Assembly (NCBI GenBank): GCA_010206225.2
Contig: VIQU02000003.1
Location: 1-64,000 of the forward strand
Direction of reading: 5' to 3'
DNA length: 64,000 bases
DNA from: Lachnospiraceae bacterium MD308
GTDB lineage: Bacteria; Bacillota; Clostridia; Lachnospirales; Lachnospiraceae
Positions 1 to 8,351 of this stretch are shown here, piece by piece (position 1 is the stretch's first letter; each line of letters starts with the position of its first letter). The notes below the pieces were generated by a model that searched no databases, was not told where the DNA came from, and saw only the letters and a list, made by a program, of their open reading frames with translations. A program made the translations under genes and the position numbers.

Positions 1-73
1 CATCTCGGCCGTTGTCATCCACTATGGTATTAACTGGTCTTGGAACTGCTCTGATATCAGCAGGTACGGGCAT
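1..73 (-). CDS. Probable transposase, N-terminal end only
   Basis: Only the first 24 codons are inside the window, beginning MPVPADIRAVPRPVNT. The ATG at 73 follows a good ribosome binding site (AGAGGTGA, about 5 bases away). This opening resembles, from memory, the start of IS1634/IS4-type DDE transposases of gut Clostridia, but 24 residues cannot prove it. No catalytic residue is visible. The upstream inverted repeat at 88-122 and the recombinase scars further along fit a mobile-element setting. It could instead be an unrelated protein. Confidence 0.4.
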   Translation of the reverse strand, partial: MPVPADIRAVPRPVNTIVDDNGRD

Positions 74-87
74 AAAAATCACCTCTT

Positions 88-122
88 TATATAGTCCTAT
101 TATATCATATTAGGACTATATA
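88..122. repeat. 12 bp inverted repeat upstream of the edge gene
   Basis: Two perfect 12-base arms, TATATAGTCCTA at 88-99 and its complement at 111-122, are separated by 11 bases. The repeat ends 15 bases before the start codon at 73 and contains a TATAAT-like sequence on the minus strand. It could be an operator, part of an element end, or a hairpin that limits transposase expression. Confidence 0.6.
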
Positions 123-394
123 TAATAGTGTTTTATACACAATTTTACAAAAATCTGAATGGATTAACAGGTGTGGCACGGTTAAAAATGGCCATTTTTT
201 TAAGATTATTACTTTTGCTTAGCTAGTTTTGAATGTATTATATAGTTTTTTACGAGTTTACAGGTCTATTCTATAGTCCGGTAAATTGGGAAAGTTTTAG
301 TATACTTACATGAAATAAGTTCCATCTGTCTTCCTCCATAATTACTGCCATCAATATAGAACTAATACAAGACGCTGAAACATTCACTAACCAA
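123..394. other. AT-rich intergenic stretch, no gene seen
   Basis: This AT-rich stretch separates the edge gene from the AAA-ATPase gene. I see no open frame with a ribosome binding site and no clear terminator. It may contain the outer end of the transposon to which the edge gene belongs. Confidence 0.4.
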
Positions 395-2122
395 TCAGCA
401 CTTCATTCCCGTAGAGGATAGGTCCGTACCTGTGCCGAACCGCACCTCACAATCCTTCCGGAAGAATGATACCCCATAGCAGTCAATTTTCTTATATCCT
501 TCCGCACGCAGCTCTTCCATATATTTTCTCTCATAAATCTGCTCAAGAGCCTTCCCTGCGTCATTTTCCAAATCATCAATATCATCTGATACCTTGACTT
601 CCAGAATAAATGACCGGCCACGCAGCGAAGGACTTTTCACCATAATATCACAACGCCCATTTCCCGATTCGCGATTTGATTTCACCAGATAATTCTCACT
701 CTGGCTCAATATTCCTGTCAAAAATCCATGATAAAAGTTTTCTGCACTATCAAAAAAACTTATGGCACGGATAAGCTGTCCATTCAATATATCTGTCATC
801 CTTTGTGCATTTCCTTCTTCCATTGCCCGGTACAGATCATGAAAATCTTCTTTCTGTATAATATCCTTCATCCAGTTCATGATTGTGTTCTCATAGATCG
901 TCATAACTTCTATATTAGGAACACGCACCTTCAGGAATATATATTTCCTTTTAAAATATTCACTCTCTTTCGTAAGATATCCCGTAAAATAAAGGAAATT
1001 CCACAAATTCTCCCCTTTACTATGCATATCTCCATAGGTGACTTCCTCATGTACCTGAATATCCAAAGTTTCTCCTTTCAAAAGTGTTTCAATCTGGCCC
1101 TTAGTCTCCCTGTCTGCTCTGGCAATCATGTCTTTTATAATGTCATTGGAGCTGGTATTGATCCAGTATGGTCGAGGAAAAGCATCAATATCTGCATATA
1201 AATCATACATATAGTTGATCACGCTCCATGAATTATAAACTTCTGTACCGCCAAACATATATCCGTCATACCATTCTTTCATTGTAGAGAAACGGCTTTT
1301 TACATCATAATACTCCATCATCTGCAATACTTCCGGCTCTGTAAAACCAAAATGTTCACTATATCTCTGATCAAGTACCGAAACAATTCTCAAATGATTC
1401 AACCCGGTAAAAATGCTCTCCTTTGAAATTCTAAGGCATCCAGTTATAACCGCAAACTGCAAATAGTCATTCGTTTTCAAGGCCGATTCAAACAACGAAC
1501 GGATGAAATCTACCATCTCATCATAAAACCCCCTGAAATATGCATTTTCCAGAGGTACATCATACTCATCTATTAATACCACTGTATTATTACCAGTAAT
1601 CTTTCGCATACACTGACTAAACAATTTTATCGAACCCCGTACCAGCTTCTGGTCCGCCTTTTCATCTGCTATACTGATGTATTGTTCATATTCCTTTACA
1701 GCGAGACTTTGTTTTCCATGTTCAATAATCTCCCTGTGCCGTTCAAACTCAGAGGCTAACTCAGCCTGTATCATATAGTAGGCAGTCTCAAAATCTTCCT
1801 GCTTCGCTGATTTTAATGTCAGATTTATCACCGGGTACTTTCCCATCTGTCTGGTATAAGTCTCCCCCTCATCCATGATCTTCATACCACGGAAGAGTTC
1901 CTTATTCTGCTCATTCTTTTCTGTATTTCCCGTATCCTCAAAAAAATACCGGAGCATACTTAAGTTCAACGTCTTCCCGAAACGCCTTGGGCGGGTAAAT
2001 AAATTTACTTCTCCTTTTAAGTCCAGTAATTCTTTGATAAATATTGTTTTATCCACATAGTAATATCCACCAGTAATTAGTTTTTCAAAATTATCCACGC
2101 CAATCGGTAATGCCTTCTTCAT
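395..2122 (-). CDS. AAA-ATPase-like / PD-(D/E)XK nuclease family protein
   Basis: The predicted protein has 575 residues in the AAA-ATPase_like plus DUF1703 arrangement. The N-terminus ([16 protein letters not shown]) and the P-loop-like [10 protein letters not shown] near residue 45 are typical, and [10 protein letters not shown] at 181-190 is the Walker B. Near the C-terminus, GRCDIMV followed by FILEVKV gives the D...ExK pattern of a PD-(D/E)XK nuclease fold. I chose the ATG at 2122 because GGAGGT lies 6 bases upstream; the frame stays open to 2176 without a good binding site. These genes occur in many scattered copies in Clostridia and Bacteroidetes. Their role is unknown, with mobile-element or defence roles only suggested. 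Confidence 0.85.
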   Translation of the reverse strand: MKKALPIGVDNFEKLITGGYYYVDKTIFIKELLDLKGEVNLFTRPRRFGKTLNLSMLRYFFEDTGNTEKNEQNKELFRGMKIMDEGETYTRQMGKYPVINLTLKSAKQEDFETAYYMIQAELASEFERHREIIEHGKQSLAVKEYEQYISIADEKADQKLVRGSIKLFSQCMRKITGNNTVVLIDEYDVPLENAYFRGFYDEMVDFIRSLFESALKTNDYLQFAVITGCLRISKESIFTGLNHLRIVSVLDQRYSEHFGFTEPEVLQMMEYYDVKSRFSTMKEWYDGYMFGGTEVYNSWSVINYMYDLYADIDAFPRPYWINTSSNDIIKDMIARADRETKGQIETLLKGETLDIQVHEEVTYGDMHSKGENLWNFLYFTGYLTKESEYFKRKYIFLKVRVPNIEVMTIYENTIMNWMKDIIQKEDFHDLYRAMEEGNAQRMTDILNGQLIRAISFFDSAENFYHGFLTGILSQSENYLVKSNRESGNGRCDIMVKSPSLRGRSFILEVKVSDDIDDLENDAGKALEQIYERKYMEELRAEGYKKIDCYGVSFFRKDCEVRFGTGTDLSSTGMKC

Positions 2123-2280
2123 CCTGCTACCTCCATCCTCTATTTTCACATTATACCCTATTTCCATCCGTTTCACAATCCGTTACACAGTTCATAAATC
2201 ATCCATCATGTCTATGTCACCTAAAAGCAATGATTTGATAAAACCATTATAATCTGACATATTTATCTCAAAAGCCCGTA

Positions 2281-2316
2281 AAAACAGCAAAACCGGAACG
2301 TTTATCGTCCCGGTTT
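2281..2316 (-). terminator. Rho-independent terminator after the 45-codon gene
   Basis: An 11 bp stem (AAACCGGGACG / CGTTCCGGTTT, one G-U pair) with loop ATAAA occupies 2290-2316. It is followed on the minus strand by TGCTGTTTTT. It sits 10 bases after the stop codon of the small gene ending at 2326. Confidence 0.75.
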
Positions 2317-2325
2317 CCTGCTTAT

Positions 2326-2463
2326 TTATTTTAATATATCATCAATTGACCATTCTGGCTGCTCATAATTCTCAATAGTATAATCGCCTGTACCACCATT
2401 ATCATATTCCTCCAGATATCTGACCATTCCAATAGGCCCCAGCGCTTTCACCAGTGCTTCCAT
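2326..2463 (-). CDS. Small protein, 45 residues, unknown function
   Basis: An ATG at 2463 with AGGAGA 7 bases upstream opens a 45-codon frame ending in TAA. The product begins MEALVKALGPIGMVRYLEEY and continues with a GGTGDYTIENYEQPEW stretch and an acidic end. A proper binding site upstream and a proper terminator downstream argue that it is a real gene. I do not recognise a family with certainty. The short helical start and Gly/Asp/Tyr-rich tail resemble small proteins found next to toxin-antitoxin or mobile genes, but no partner toxin frame is visible. Confidence 0.55.
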   Translation of the reverse strand: MEALVKALGPIGMVRYLEEYDNGGTGDYTIENYEQPEWSIDDILK

Positions 2464-2842
2464 ACCGATTCTCCTAATATCGCTGTTTTTTCAAACTAAT
2501 TGTTGTGTTCACTTTCAACCACCTCCAAAAATAATGCTGTACCAGAACCTTCACATTTCTCACAAAAGGTGCAAATAAGGTGCAGAGCTTTATTCTGACA
2601 CCTGAAATCTATGATTCTTCCTGACACTTAACCGTTATATTTGCATGCTGCCGTGGCAAATAAATAGTATTTTAATCATATCTTTTATATCCCTTCACAA
2701 GCCTTCAATCCTTGATATTTCAGGCATTTAGGCGCTTTTTTCATTTTTGGCTTTTTACCCCTTAGTTTGCGTAATTCGTTATAAATCTACGCAAATTTAC
2801 GGGCAAATGGTGTAGTAAGTGGTGTAGTAATTTGATTCATTT
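2464..2842. other. Intergenic stretch with remnant mobile-element end
   Basis: No gene is visible. Near its right end, just past the integrase remnant, an 8 bp inverted repeat (TTTGCGTA at 2766-2773, TACGCAAA at 2788-2795) is followed by two direct copies of GGTGTAGTAA at 2809-2818 and 2821-2830. Repeats next to the 3' end of an integrase gene are where an attachment site or arm-binding sites would be expected. On the minus strand the direct repeats encode TTPLTTP, a sequence I associate with integrase tails, so they may be lost coding sequence rather than sites. Confidence 0.4.
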
Positions 2843-3160
2843 TCAACCTGATTTTCTCTGTTTTCCCTGCATATCAGCTTTGAAGTCCAAGATTTTTGCC
2901 ATCTGCTCCGCCGCACGGTCATAGCTGGCATGGGTGTATACATTCAGCGTAACGCCTACGTCCGAATGTCCCATTACATACTGTAATGTCTTTATATCCA
3001 TACCTGCGTTTGCTATGTTGGTACAGAATGTGTGGCGAAATACATGCGGCGTAATATGTGGCAATGGATTGTCTGGATGCAGCTTCTGATGTTGTATCAT
3101 TTTAGTTGACACCTTATACTCAAGGATTTGATGTATAATCAAAGAGAATCGAGGAGGCAA
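2843..3160 (-). pseudogene. Tyrosine recombinase (integrase), C-terminal remnant
   Basis: The frame contains the C-terminal catalytic part of a Tn916-type integrase: HVFRHTF (the HxxR box), then MGHSDVGVTLNVYTHAS with the later His and the nucleophile Tyr. The whole N-terminal half, including the first catalytic Arg, is missing. Integrase-like sequence starts near 3087, exactly where the 93 bp inverted-repeat element begins; the first residues of the open frame come from that element. It cannot be functional alone and marks the end of a lost or rearranged integrative element. Confidence 0.85.
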
Positions 3161-3179
3161 CTAAAATGATACAACATCA
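3087..3179. mobile_element. 93 bp element with 22 bp terminal inverted repeats
   Basis: The perfect 22-base arms begin TGATGTTGTATCATTTTAGT (3087-3108) and return as the complement at 3158-3179. The 49 bp between them hold TTGACA, TATAAT (22 bases apart, wider than usual), and GAGGAGG placed correctly before an ATG at 3166 inside the right arm. One side is an integrase fragment and the other a TetR fragment, and both are cut at the arm edges. It resembles a MITE or the collapsed ends of an insertion sequence. I see no clear target duplication. Confidence 0.55.
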
Positions 3180-3469
3180 ATTGCTTTACTGCCAATCCGC
3201 ACTAAAAAAGATTTCATACAGGCAGTATCCAATTCAACTAAACTTTCTAAAAAGTCCTGATAATAGTTCCCCGGCGCTCCCGTAACCAAGAGCTTGAATT
3301 CATCAAAATGCTCATAGATAAATGGGACTGTCTCTGCAAATCCTTTGTCAGAATACTCCATTATTTTTTCAGCCTGATCGTTTTCTGACAATGTCGTAAA
3401 TTCCGACAGGGAACGTCCTATCAAATCTTTTAGCCCATTTGCGGCTGGTTCTACAAGGAATCGGAACAA
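3161..3469 (-). pseudogene. TetR-family regulator, truncated remnant
   Basis: About 90 residues match the ligand-binding part of TetR regulators; the segment PFIYEHFDEFKLLVTGAPGN parallels EHMDEFYLILKCSAGT in the intact TetR at 7467-8084. The DNA-binding helix-turn-helix is absent: the frame opens at a weak TTG and begins at LVEPAANGLKD, which normally lies just after the HTH. The 3' end runs into the inverted-repeat element, which supplies the stop. It was probably the regulator of the neighbouring ABC exporter before disruption. Confidence 0.75.
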
Positions 3470-3616
3470 ACTCTACAAAAACTCTAATTACCTCCGAATT
3501 AAGTCACATCGTTTTATTTATTTTGCACTACATTTTTTTGTATCACGATAACAGCAGAAACATTTACATATTCGCACCTTTTCTACTATAATCCCACACT
3601 ATTTTCAGCGAATAAT

Positions 3617-3656
3617 AATACCCTCTGGCACTTATAAACAAGTTCCAGAGGGTATT
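3617..3656 (-). terminator. Terminator after the ABC exporter operon
   Basis: A 17 bp stem with one mismatch (AATACCCTCTGG... / ...CCAGAGGGTATT) and a 6-base loop is followed on the minus strand by TATTATTATT. It lies about 50 bases past the stop at 3706. Confidence 0.75.
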
Positions 3657-3705
3657 CCCATTACTTTTATTTCCTTTCCTAAATATAAACGAAATATCCC
3701 ACTTA

Positions 3706-5442
3706 CTATTCCATTGCCCAATTCTGACTCTGCGTCTGGAGCTTCACCATGCGGGCATATATCCCGCCCTTTTTCAAAAGCATACCAGAACTGCCCTGCT
3801 CCGCCACTGTGCCTTCCGAAAGAACAACGATCTTATCCGCCCCAGCAACGGTACGCATACGGTGTGCAATGATCATAACAGTCTTATTCTCAATTAACTT
3901 TGACAGGGACTCCTGAATCAGCGTCTCGTTTTCTACGTCAAGGCTTGCCGTTGCCTCATCTAGCAGGATGATCGGGGCGTCCTTCAGAAATGCCCTGGCT
4001 ATCGAGATACGCTGGCGTTCCCCGCCGGACAGCTCGCAGCCGTTCTCCCCGATCAGGGTGTTCCACTTGTCCGGGAGCTTCTCCGCAAATTCGTCCACGT
4101 TGGCAAGTCTGGCAGCCTCCAGCACCTCTGCGTCAGTTGCGTCCTTGCGTCCCAGGCGGATATTCTCCATGACCGTATTATTAAACAGCGTCACGTTCTG
4201 AAATACGATGGAATATAAGGACATGAGCGATTCCGGGTCGATCTTCGAGATGTCCATGCCGCCTACCGTAATCTTTCCCTTCTGGATATCCCAGAACCTT
4301 GAGGCAAGGCGGGAAACCGTGGTCTTTCCGCCGCCGGAAGGCCCAACCAGCGCAGTGACCTGACCCTGCTTCGCAGTAAAGGATACATCCTTCAATACCG
4401 TTTCCCCGCTGTTATAGGAAAATCCCACATGGTCAAAAACAATATCATAGCCTTTATTGGTCAGCTTCTCTGTGCCTTCCTGTTCCGGGTGGCTTAAGAT
4501 TTCATCCATCCGCCTGCACTGGATATTCATGATCATAATGACTGCGCTTAAATTATCCAATGCTGCGATCAATGGGTCATATACGCGGGAAACCAGAATC
4601 ATAAAAGCAAAAAACGTGAGCAGGGTAATCTTTCCATCTGCTAACAGCGCGCCTCCCGCCAACACAGTCGTAGCGATACCTGCTTTAAACACCATGCGCC
4701 CGCAGGTATGGAATACCGCATTGGTAAGCTCGCCGATCACTGTATATTTCTCCACATCCTTTATTTTTTTATCCAGCCCTTTCAAGTATCCATCTTCAGC
4801 ATTGTTTGCTTTCAGGTCGCGCAACGTTTCCAGGCATTCCTGGATGCCATCCGAACACGCAATGGACACCTCCATCACCTTTTCCTGCCGAACCCGCATA
4901 ATACCCGCCGATGCCAGTATAATTCCGAAGGAAACAGGCAGCACCCACAGTGAGGCAAGCGCCATGCGCCAGTCAAAGGCAAAGAGCCCTGCCGCAATCA
5001 AAAGGGTGGAAATAAGCGAGCCTATAAATTCCGGCACCCAATGGGATAATCCGCCCTCTAATGTCGCACAGTCCGCCATGAGCACCGTTGTCAGATCAGA
5101 CAGATCTTTTTTTCCGAAAAAAGACAGGGGGATCTTCCGCAGCTTCTCCGCAAGGGAAAGCCTGCGCACGCCGCTCTCCACATAGGTGGCGAAAAAGGTG
5201 GCGTTGTACTGGATATAATAAGTCAGCATAATAAATCCAAGGGCAATGGCAAGCCCCGCGATATAAAATGCATTTTTCCCCTCCGGGATGCCCCCGTCCA
5301 GCAGGTCACCGATGAGATTATACAACAGCACCACCGGAACCATCAGGGAAAGGTTATGCAGAATGCAGGCAAAAAACGCCTTTACCATGTCCTTTGCGCC
5401 CTTGTCAGACAGGGCAAACGTGTGCTTTAACCTTTCATGCAT
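3706..5442 (-). CDS. ABC exporter, fused permease/ATPase, second subunit
   Basis: The 578-residue protein has an N-terminal six-helix membrane domain (about 1-320) and a C-terminal ATPase domain. Motifs are GPSGGGKTT (Walker A), LSGGERQRISIARAF (signature), IILLDEATASLD (Walker B) and IIAHR (H-loop). With the upstream gene it forms a heterodimeric exporter of the YbtP/YbtQ-IrtA/IrtB type. The ATG at 5442 overlaps the upstream stop (ATGCATGA), which suggests translational coupling; a GTG at 5451 is an alternative start. Flanking TetR genes suggest induction by its substrate, perhaps a drug or siderophore-like molecule. Confidence 0.9.
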   Translation of the reverse strand: MHERLKHTFALSDKGAKDMVKAFFACILHNLSLMVPVVLLYNLIGDLLDGGIPEGKNAFYIAGLAIALGFIMLTYYIQYNATFFATYVESGVRRLSLAEKLRKIPLSFFGKKDLSDLTTVLMADCATLEGGLSHWVPEFIGSLISTLLIAAGLFAFDWRMALASLWVLPVSFGIILASAGIMRVRQEKVMEVSIACSDGIQECLETLRDLKANNAEDGYLKGLDKKIKDVEKYTVIGELTNAVFHTCGRMVFKAGIATTVLAGGALLADGKITLLTFFAFMILVSRVYDPLIAALDNLSAVIMIMNIQCRRMDEILSHPEQEGTEKLTNKGYDIVFDHVGFSYNSGETVLKDVSFTAKQGQVTALVGPSGGGKTTVSRLASRFWDIQKGKITVGGMDISKIDPESLMSLYSIVFQNVTLFNNTVMENIRLGRKDATDAEVLEAARLANVDEFAEKLPDKWNTLIGENGCELSGGERQRISIARAFLKDAPIILLDEATASLDVENETLIQESLSKLIENKTVMIIAHRMRTVAGADKIVVLSEGTVAEQGSSGMLLKKGGIYARMVKLQTQSQNWAME

Positions 5443-7210
5443 TTGAAACACCTACCTTCCATTTTGCCGCTTTGTTGTACTGCCTCCACATTTCGGTATA
5501 CAAACCGTCTTTGTCCTTAAGCTGGCCGTGTGTGCCTGTATCTTCTATCTTCCCGTCTTTGATTACCACAATCCTGTCTGCGCCGGTAACGGTGGAAAGC
5601 CTGTGGGCAATCATCAGTACAGTCTTTCCCTTTGCAAGCACAGAAAACGCCGCCTGCACTTTTGCCTCATTGTCCGGGTCAGCGAAAGCGGTTGCCTCAT
5701 CCAGTATCAGGATTGGCGCGTTTTTCAGCATCACCCTCGCAATGGAAATACGCTGCCGCTCCCCGCCCGACAGGTACACGCCTTTTGCACCTACTACCGT
5801 ATCCACGCCTTGCGGCAGTTTCTCAAGAATATCGTCGCACTGTGCGTCATGGAGAGCTTTCAGTATTTCTTCGCGGGAGGCGTCCGGTTTCGCCATCCTT
5901 ACATTTTCCAAAATGGATGTCTTCAGAAGTCTGGAATCCTGGAATACAAAGGAAACCGTGTCCATCAGTTTTTCTTTTGGGATGTCCTTTACATTGACGC
6001 CGCCAATCTTCACACTGCCGCTTTCTACATCCCAGAACCTTGCCACGATGCTGGCAAGGGTGGTCTTTCCTCCGCCCGACTGCCCCACGAAAGCAACGTG
6101 TTCGCCTGATCTGATTGTGAGAGAAATGTTTTCCAGCGCGTTCCTCTCAGCAGCCTTATACCGGAAGGAAACCCTGGAAAGCTCCACGGAATTGTCTTTC
6201 GGATGTTTCGGATGATCTGTTTCCGGCAGCGGCTCCATTTCCAGAATGCTGTCAATGCGGGTCATGGCGTCCGCCACGATCAGCTTATTCTCGCTGGCAT
6301 ACATAATCTTTGTCAGCGTCAGCGTAATAATTGGCGTGATGATGATGTAATACATCAAATTCAGTAAAAACCCATTTGTCACCCCGCCCGATGTCATCAC
6401 AAGCGCCGCCGCGACCAGTACCGCAAAAATCCCATTTACCAGCGTGGTATAGCACATCATCGGGAAGCGCAGGTCTTTTGTATAGGCAAGCACCCATTTC
6501 TCGTAATTGTCGATAGCTTCTTTGAAACGCCTGAAAGAGAACACCGACTGGCCGAAGGTTTTGACCACCGAAATGCCCCTTACATACTCCACCGCCTCAC
6601 CCGCCATCTGCCCCAGAGCATTGTTGTATTCTTCCATCTTCTCTGCCATGCGCTTTCCCGTCATGACGCTCATGATGACAAACGCCGCCGCAACCGGCAG
6701 GAGGCTTAAAAGCCCCAGCCGCCAGTCAAAGACAAGCAGAAGGACGATAAGCCCCACCGGTGTCGCAAGAGCATTTGCCTTGTCGGGGAGCTGGTGGGCA
6801 AGGTAGGTTTCTGTTGCCGCACTGGATTCATAAATAATCTTCCTGACTTTGCCGCTGCCGATACCGTCCATGAACCCCATGGGCAGGGTCACGATGTGGT
6901 GCATAGCCTTTGTCCGCATATTTGCCTGCACCCGGAATGCCGCTAAGTGGGAACACATCAGGGCAACGATATAAATCAGGATCGCAGCCACTGCGAAAAC
7001 TACCGCCATCCAGCCGTTATGGGACAGATCCTGCACATCTCCGTATTCCGGAGCCGCATCCAAAACTTCTTTGATAACTTTCCAGATGTACACAAATGGG
7101 AGCAATGCCACCAGTGCGCTCAGCGCGCTTAAAATCCATGACGCTATGGTCAGGTACTTATACCCCCCGGCATACCGAAGGAGCCGCTTTAAATTGGATT
7201 CTTTTTTCAA
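5435..7210 (-). CDS. ABC exporter, fused permease/ATPase, first subunit
   Basis: The 591-residue protein has the same layout as its downstream partner. Motifs are GQSGGGKTTLAS (Walker A, near residue 370), LSGGERQRISIARVM, ILILDEATAFADP and MIAHRLSTV. The Walker B tail reads ATAFADP instead of the usual ATASLD, a feature I associate with the YbtP/IrtA-like half. The start is a TTG at 7210 with AGGAGG 8 bases upstream; there is no better in-frame ATG. Its promoter at 7330-7358 carries two inverted repeats. Substrate is not deducible from sequence. Confidence 0.9.
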   Translation of the reverse strand: MKKESNLKRLLRYAGGYKYLTIASWILSALSALVALLPFVYIWKVIKEVLDAAPEYGDVQDLSHNGWMAVVFAVAAILIYIVALMCSHLAAFRVQANMRTKAMHHIVTLPMGFMDGIGSGKVRKIIYESSAATETYLAHQLPDKANALATPVGLIVLLLVFDWRLGLLSLLPVAAAFVIMSVMTGKRMAEKMEEYNNALGQMAGEAVEYVRGISVVKTFGQSVFSFRRFKEAIDNYEKWVLAYTKDLRFPMMCYTTLVNGIFAVLVAAALVMTSGGVTNGFLLNLMYYIIITPIITLTLTKIMYASENKLIVADAMTRIDSILEMEPLPETDHPKHPKDNSVELSRVSFRYKAAERNALENISLTIRSGEHVAFVGQSGGGKTTLASIVARFWDVESGSVKIGGVNVKDIPKEKLMDTVSFVFQDSRLLKTSILENVRMAKPDASREEILKALHDAQCDDILEKLPQGVDTVVGAKGVYLSGGERQRISIARVMLKNAPILILDEATAFADPDNEAKVQAAFSVLAKGKTVLMIAHRLSTVTGADRIVVIKDGKIEDTGTHGQLKDKDGLYTEMWRQYNKAAKWKVGVSNA

Positions 7211-7305
7211 AAGTAAGACCTCCTTATATGTTTTTCTATGATGTCTGCGACATCTATGATAAAGGGAACGCTGCAGTCATTCCCTGTTACCCTTGTGAAA
7301 TATAA

Positions 7306-7321
7306 GTTAGTTTTTACTAAC
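7306..7321. promoter_or_regulatory. TetR-type operator palindrome
   Basis: GTTAGT and ACTAAC arms around TTTT lie just downstream of the -10 box of the exporter promoter and about 100 bases before its start codon. Position and shape suit a TetR dimer. The regulator would be the adjacent TetR or the one now broken at 3161-3469. Confidence 0.6.
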
Positions 7322-7329
7322 CCGTAAGG

Positions 7330-7369
7330 AAAATATAATAGAAAGCCCGCAATGCAAACTTTCTATTAT
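7330..7369 (-). promoter_or_regulatory. Exporter promoter inside an 11 bp inverted repeat
   Basis: On the minus strand a -35 TTTGCA (7353-7358) and -10 TATTTT (7330-7335) are 17 bases apart. A perfect inverted repeat, ATAATAGAAAG at 7335-7345 and its complement at 7359-7369, surrounds the -35 box, giving a possible second regulator site. The boxes are weak matches, which would suit an activated or tightly repressed promoter. Confidence 0.5.
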
Positions 7370-7431
7370 CGGCTGTCGGCCGGATTACTGCCCCATCTCG
7401 ACTGAGGTCTCGATGGAGTTTCTCGTCAAAT

Positions 7432-7456
7432 GCCAATCCGAGCAGGCTCGATTGGC
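7432..7456 (-). terminator. Hairpin after the TetR gene
   Basis: GCCAATCGAGC and GCTCGGATTGGC pair with one bulged base around a two-base loop, just past the TetR stop. There is no T tract, so it may be a weak terminator or an RNA-stabilising hairpin. The nearby ATGGGGCAGTAAT (around 7385-7396) copies the last codons and stop of the TetR gene, a small duplication. Confidence 0.4.
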
Positions 7457-7466
7457 GCTTTCCTCG

Positions 7467-8084
7467 TTATTGCCCCATGATCTTCATCCACCCTGCGGTG
7501 TAGAAATCATTTAACTGCTGCAAAAATACCTTTGCGTCGTCAAAGGGCATCCTATGGAGGATCATTTCAAAAAAGGCGCCTATCATCCCTGTTGCCATGA
7601 TATGTTCCAGCCTTTCGTCAATTTTAGGGGAAGGCGTCCCAAGCTGCTTTAAGACTTCATAATAATGATGGGTAGCCTCCACCTCAATCTCTACCATATC
7701 ATCGATCATGGAAGCGTATTTCGTACCCGCCGAACATTTCAGGATCAGGTAAAATTCATCCATATGTTCACAGGAATATGCCAGCAGCTCATTCATACAC
7801 TCTGATGACATCTTTCCCATCTGCTCCGGCTGTTTTTCCATGGGCAGGCTTTCAAAATATTCATGGGTCTGCTTATACCGCCCCATCATATATTCATAGG
7901 CCGGATCCACCAGAGCTGTGAACAGTTCTTCCTTGCTGTCATAATAGCCGTAAAATGCCCCGGTGGTCACGCCTGCCGTTTTGACGATATTCCGCAGGGA
8001 GGCAGCCTGAAACCCCTTTTCCATAAATTCCGCTTTGGCCGCCGCATGGATCAGCTCCAATGTGCTTCTTTCCGGCTCACTCAT
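7467..8084 (-). CDS. TetR-family transcriptional regulator
   Basis: The 205-residue protein has the N-terminal TetR helix-turn-helix (about residues 10-55, ending GVTTGAFYGYYDSKEELF) and a helical ligand domain. The ATG at 8084 has AAGGAG upstream; a longer frame to 8126 starts inside the operator and downstream of the -10 box, so it is unlikely. A good promoter and a palindrome over the transcription start point to autoregulation. It lies directly upstream of the ABC exporter on the same strand and is its likely repressor. Confidence 0.88.
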   Translation of the reverse strand: MSEPERSTLELIHAAAKAEFMEKGFQAASLRNIVKTAGVTTGAFYGYYDSKEELFTALVDPAYEYMMGRYKQTHEYFESLPMEKQPEQMGKMSSECMNELLAYSCEHMDEFYLILKCSAGTKYASMIDDMVEIEVEATHHYYEVLKQLGTPSPKIDERLEHIMATGMIGAFFEMILHRMPFDDAKVFLQQLNDFYTAGWMKIMGQ

Positions 8085-8106
8085 TCTGCCGCACTCTCCT
8101 TTCTTT

Positions 8107-8161
8107 ATAACAATGTTATATAGCACTGTTATAGTATAGCTTATGCCGGAGTATTTGTCAA
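8107..8161 (-). promoter_or_regulatory. Promoter and operator of the TetR gene
   Basis: TTGACA (8156-8161) and TATACT (8133-8138) are 17 bases apart, an almost ideal sigma-A promoter. Immediately downstream, ATAACAATG (8107-8115) and CACTGTTAT (8124-8132) form an inverted repeat with one mismatch, placed to block transcription start. This is the usual layout for TetR autorepression. Confidence 0.75.
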
Positions 8162-8351
8162 GGGAATAAAATAGATTTCATCTGAATGCCCAAATCCTGT
8201 TTTGATTTTCCCTGCACTTTTACGCAAAAATCTCCACCCCGTTCTTTGAGATGTGTATCTCCCTTTTCTCATGGTTACAATTCGTTTGCTTTCAGAAGTT
8301 CCATTACCTGTTCATAGATCCCTTGCTTCTTTATCTCCTCTAATCCGAACT

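Noticed and set aside
403-1201. Open frames on both strands inside the AAA-ATPase gene
   Set aside because: They overlap a clearly coding frame, lack ribosome binding sites and show no recognisable protein features.
4457-5185. A 242-codon plus-strand frame across the ABC gene
   Set aside because: It is antisense to a conserved ABC exporter; its composition (Ser/Ile-rich, no domain) is that of a shadow frame.
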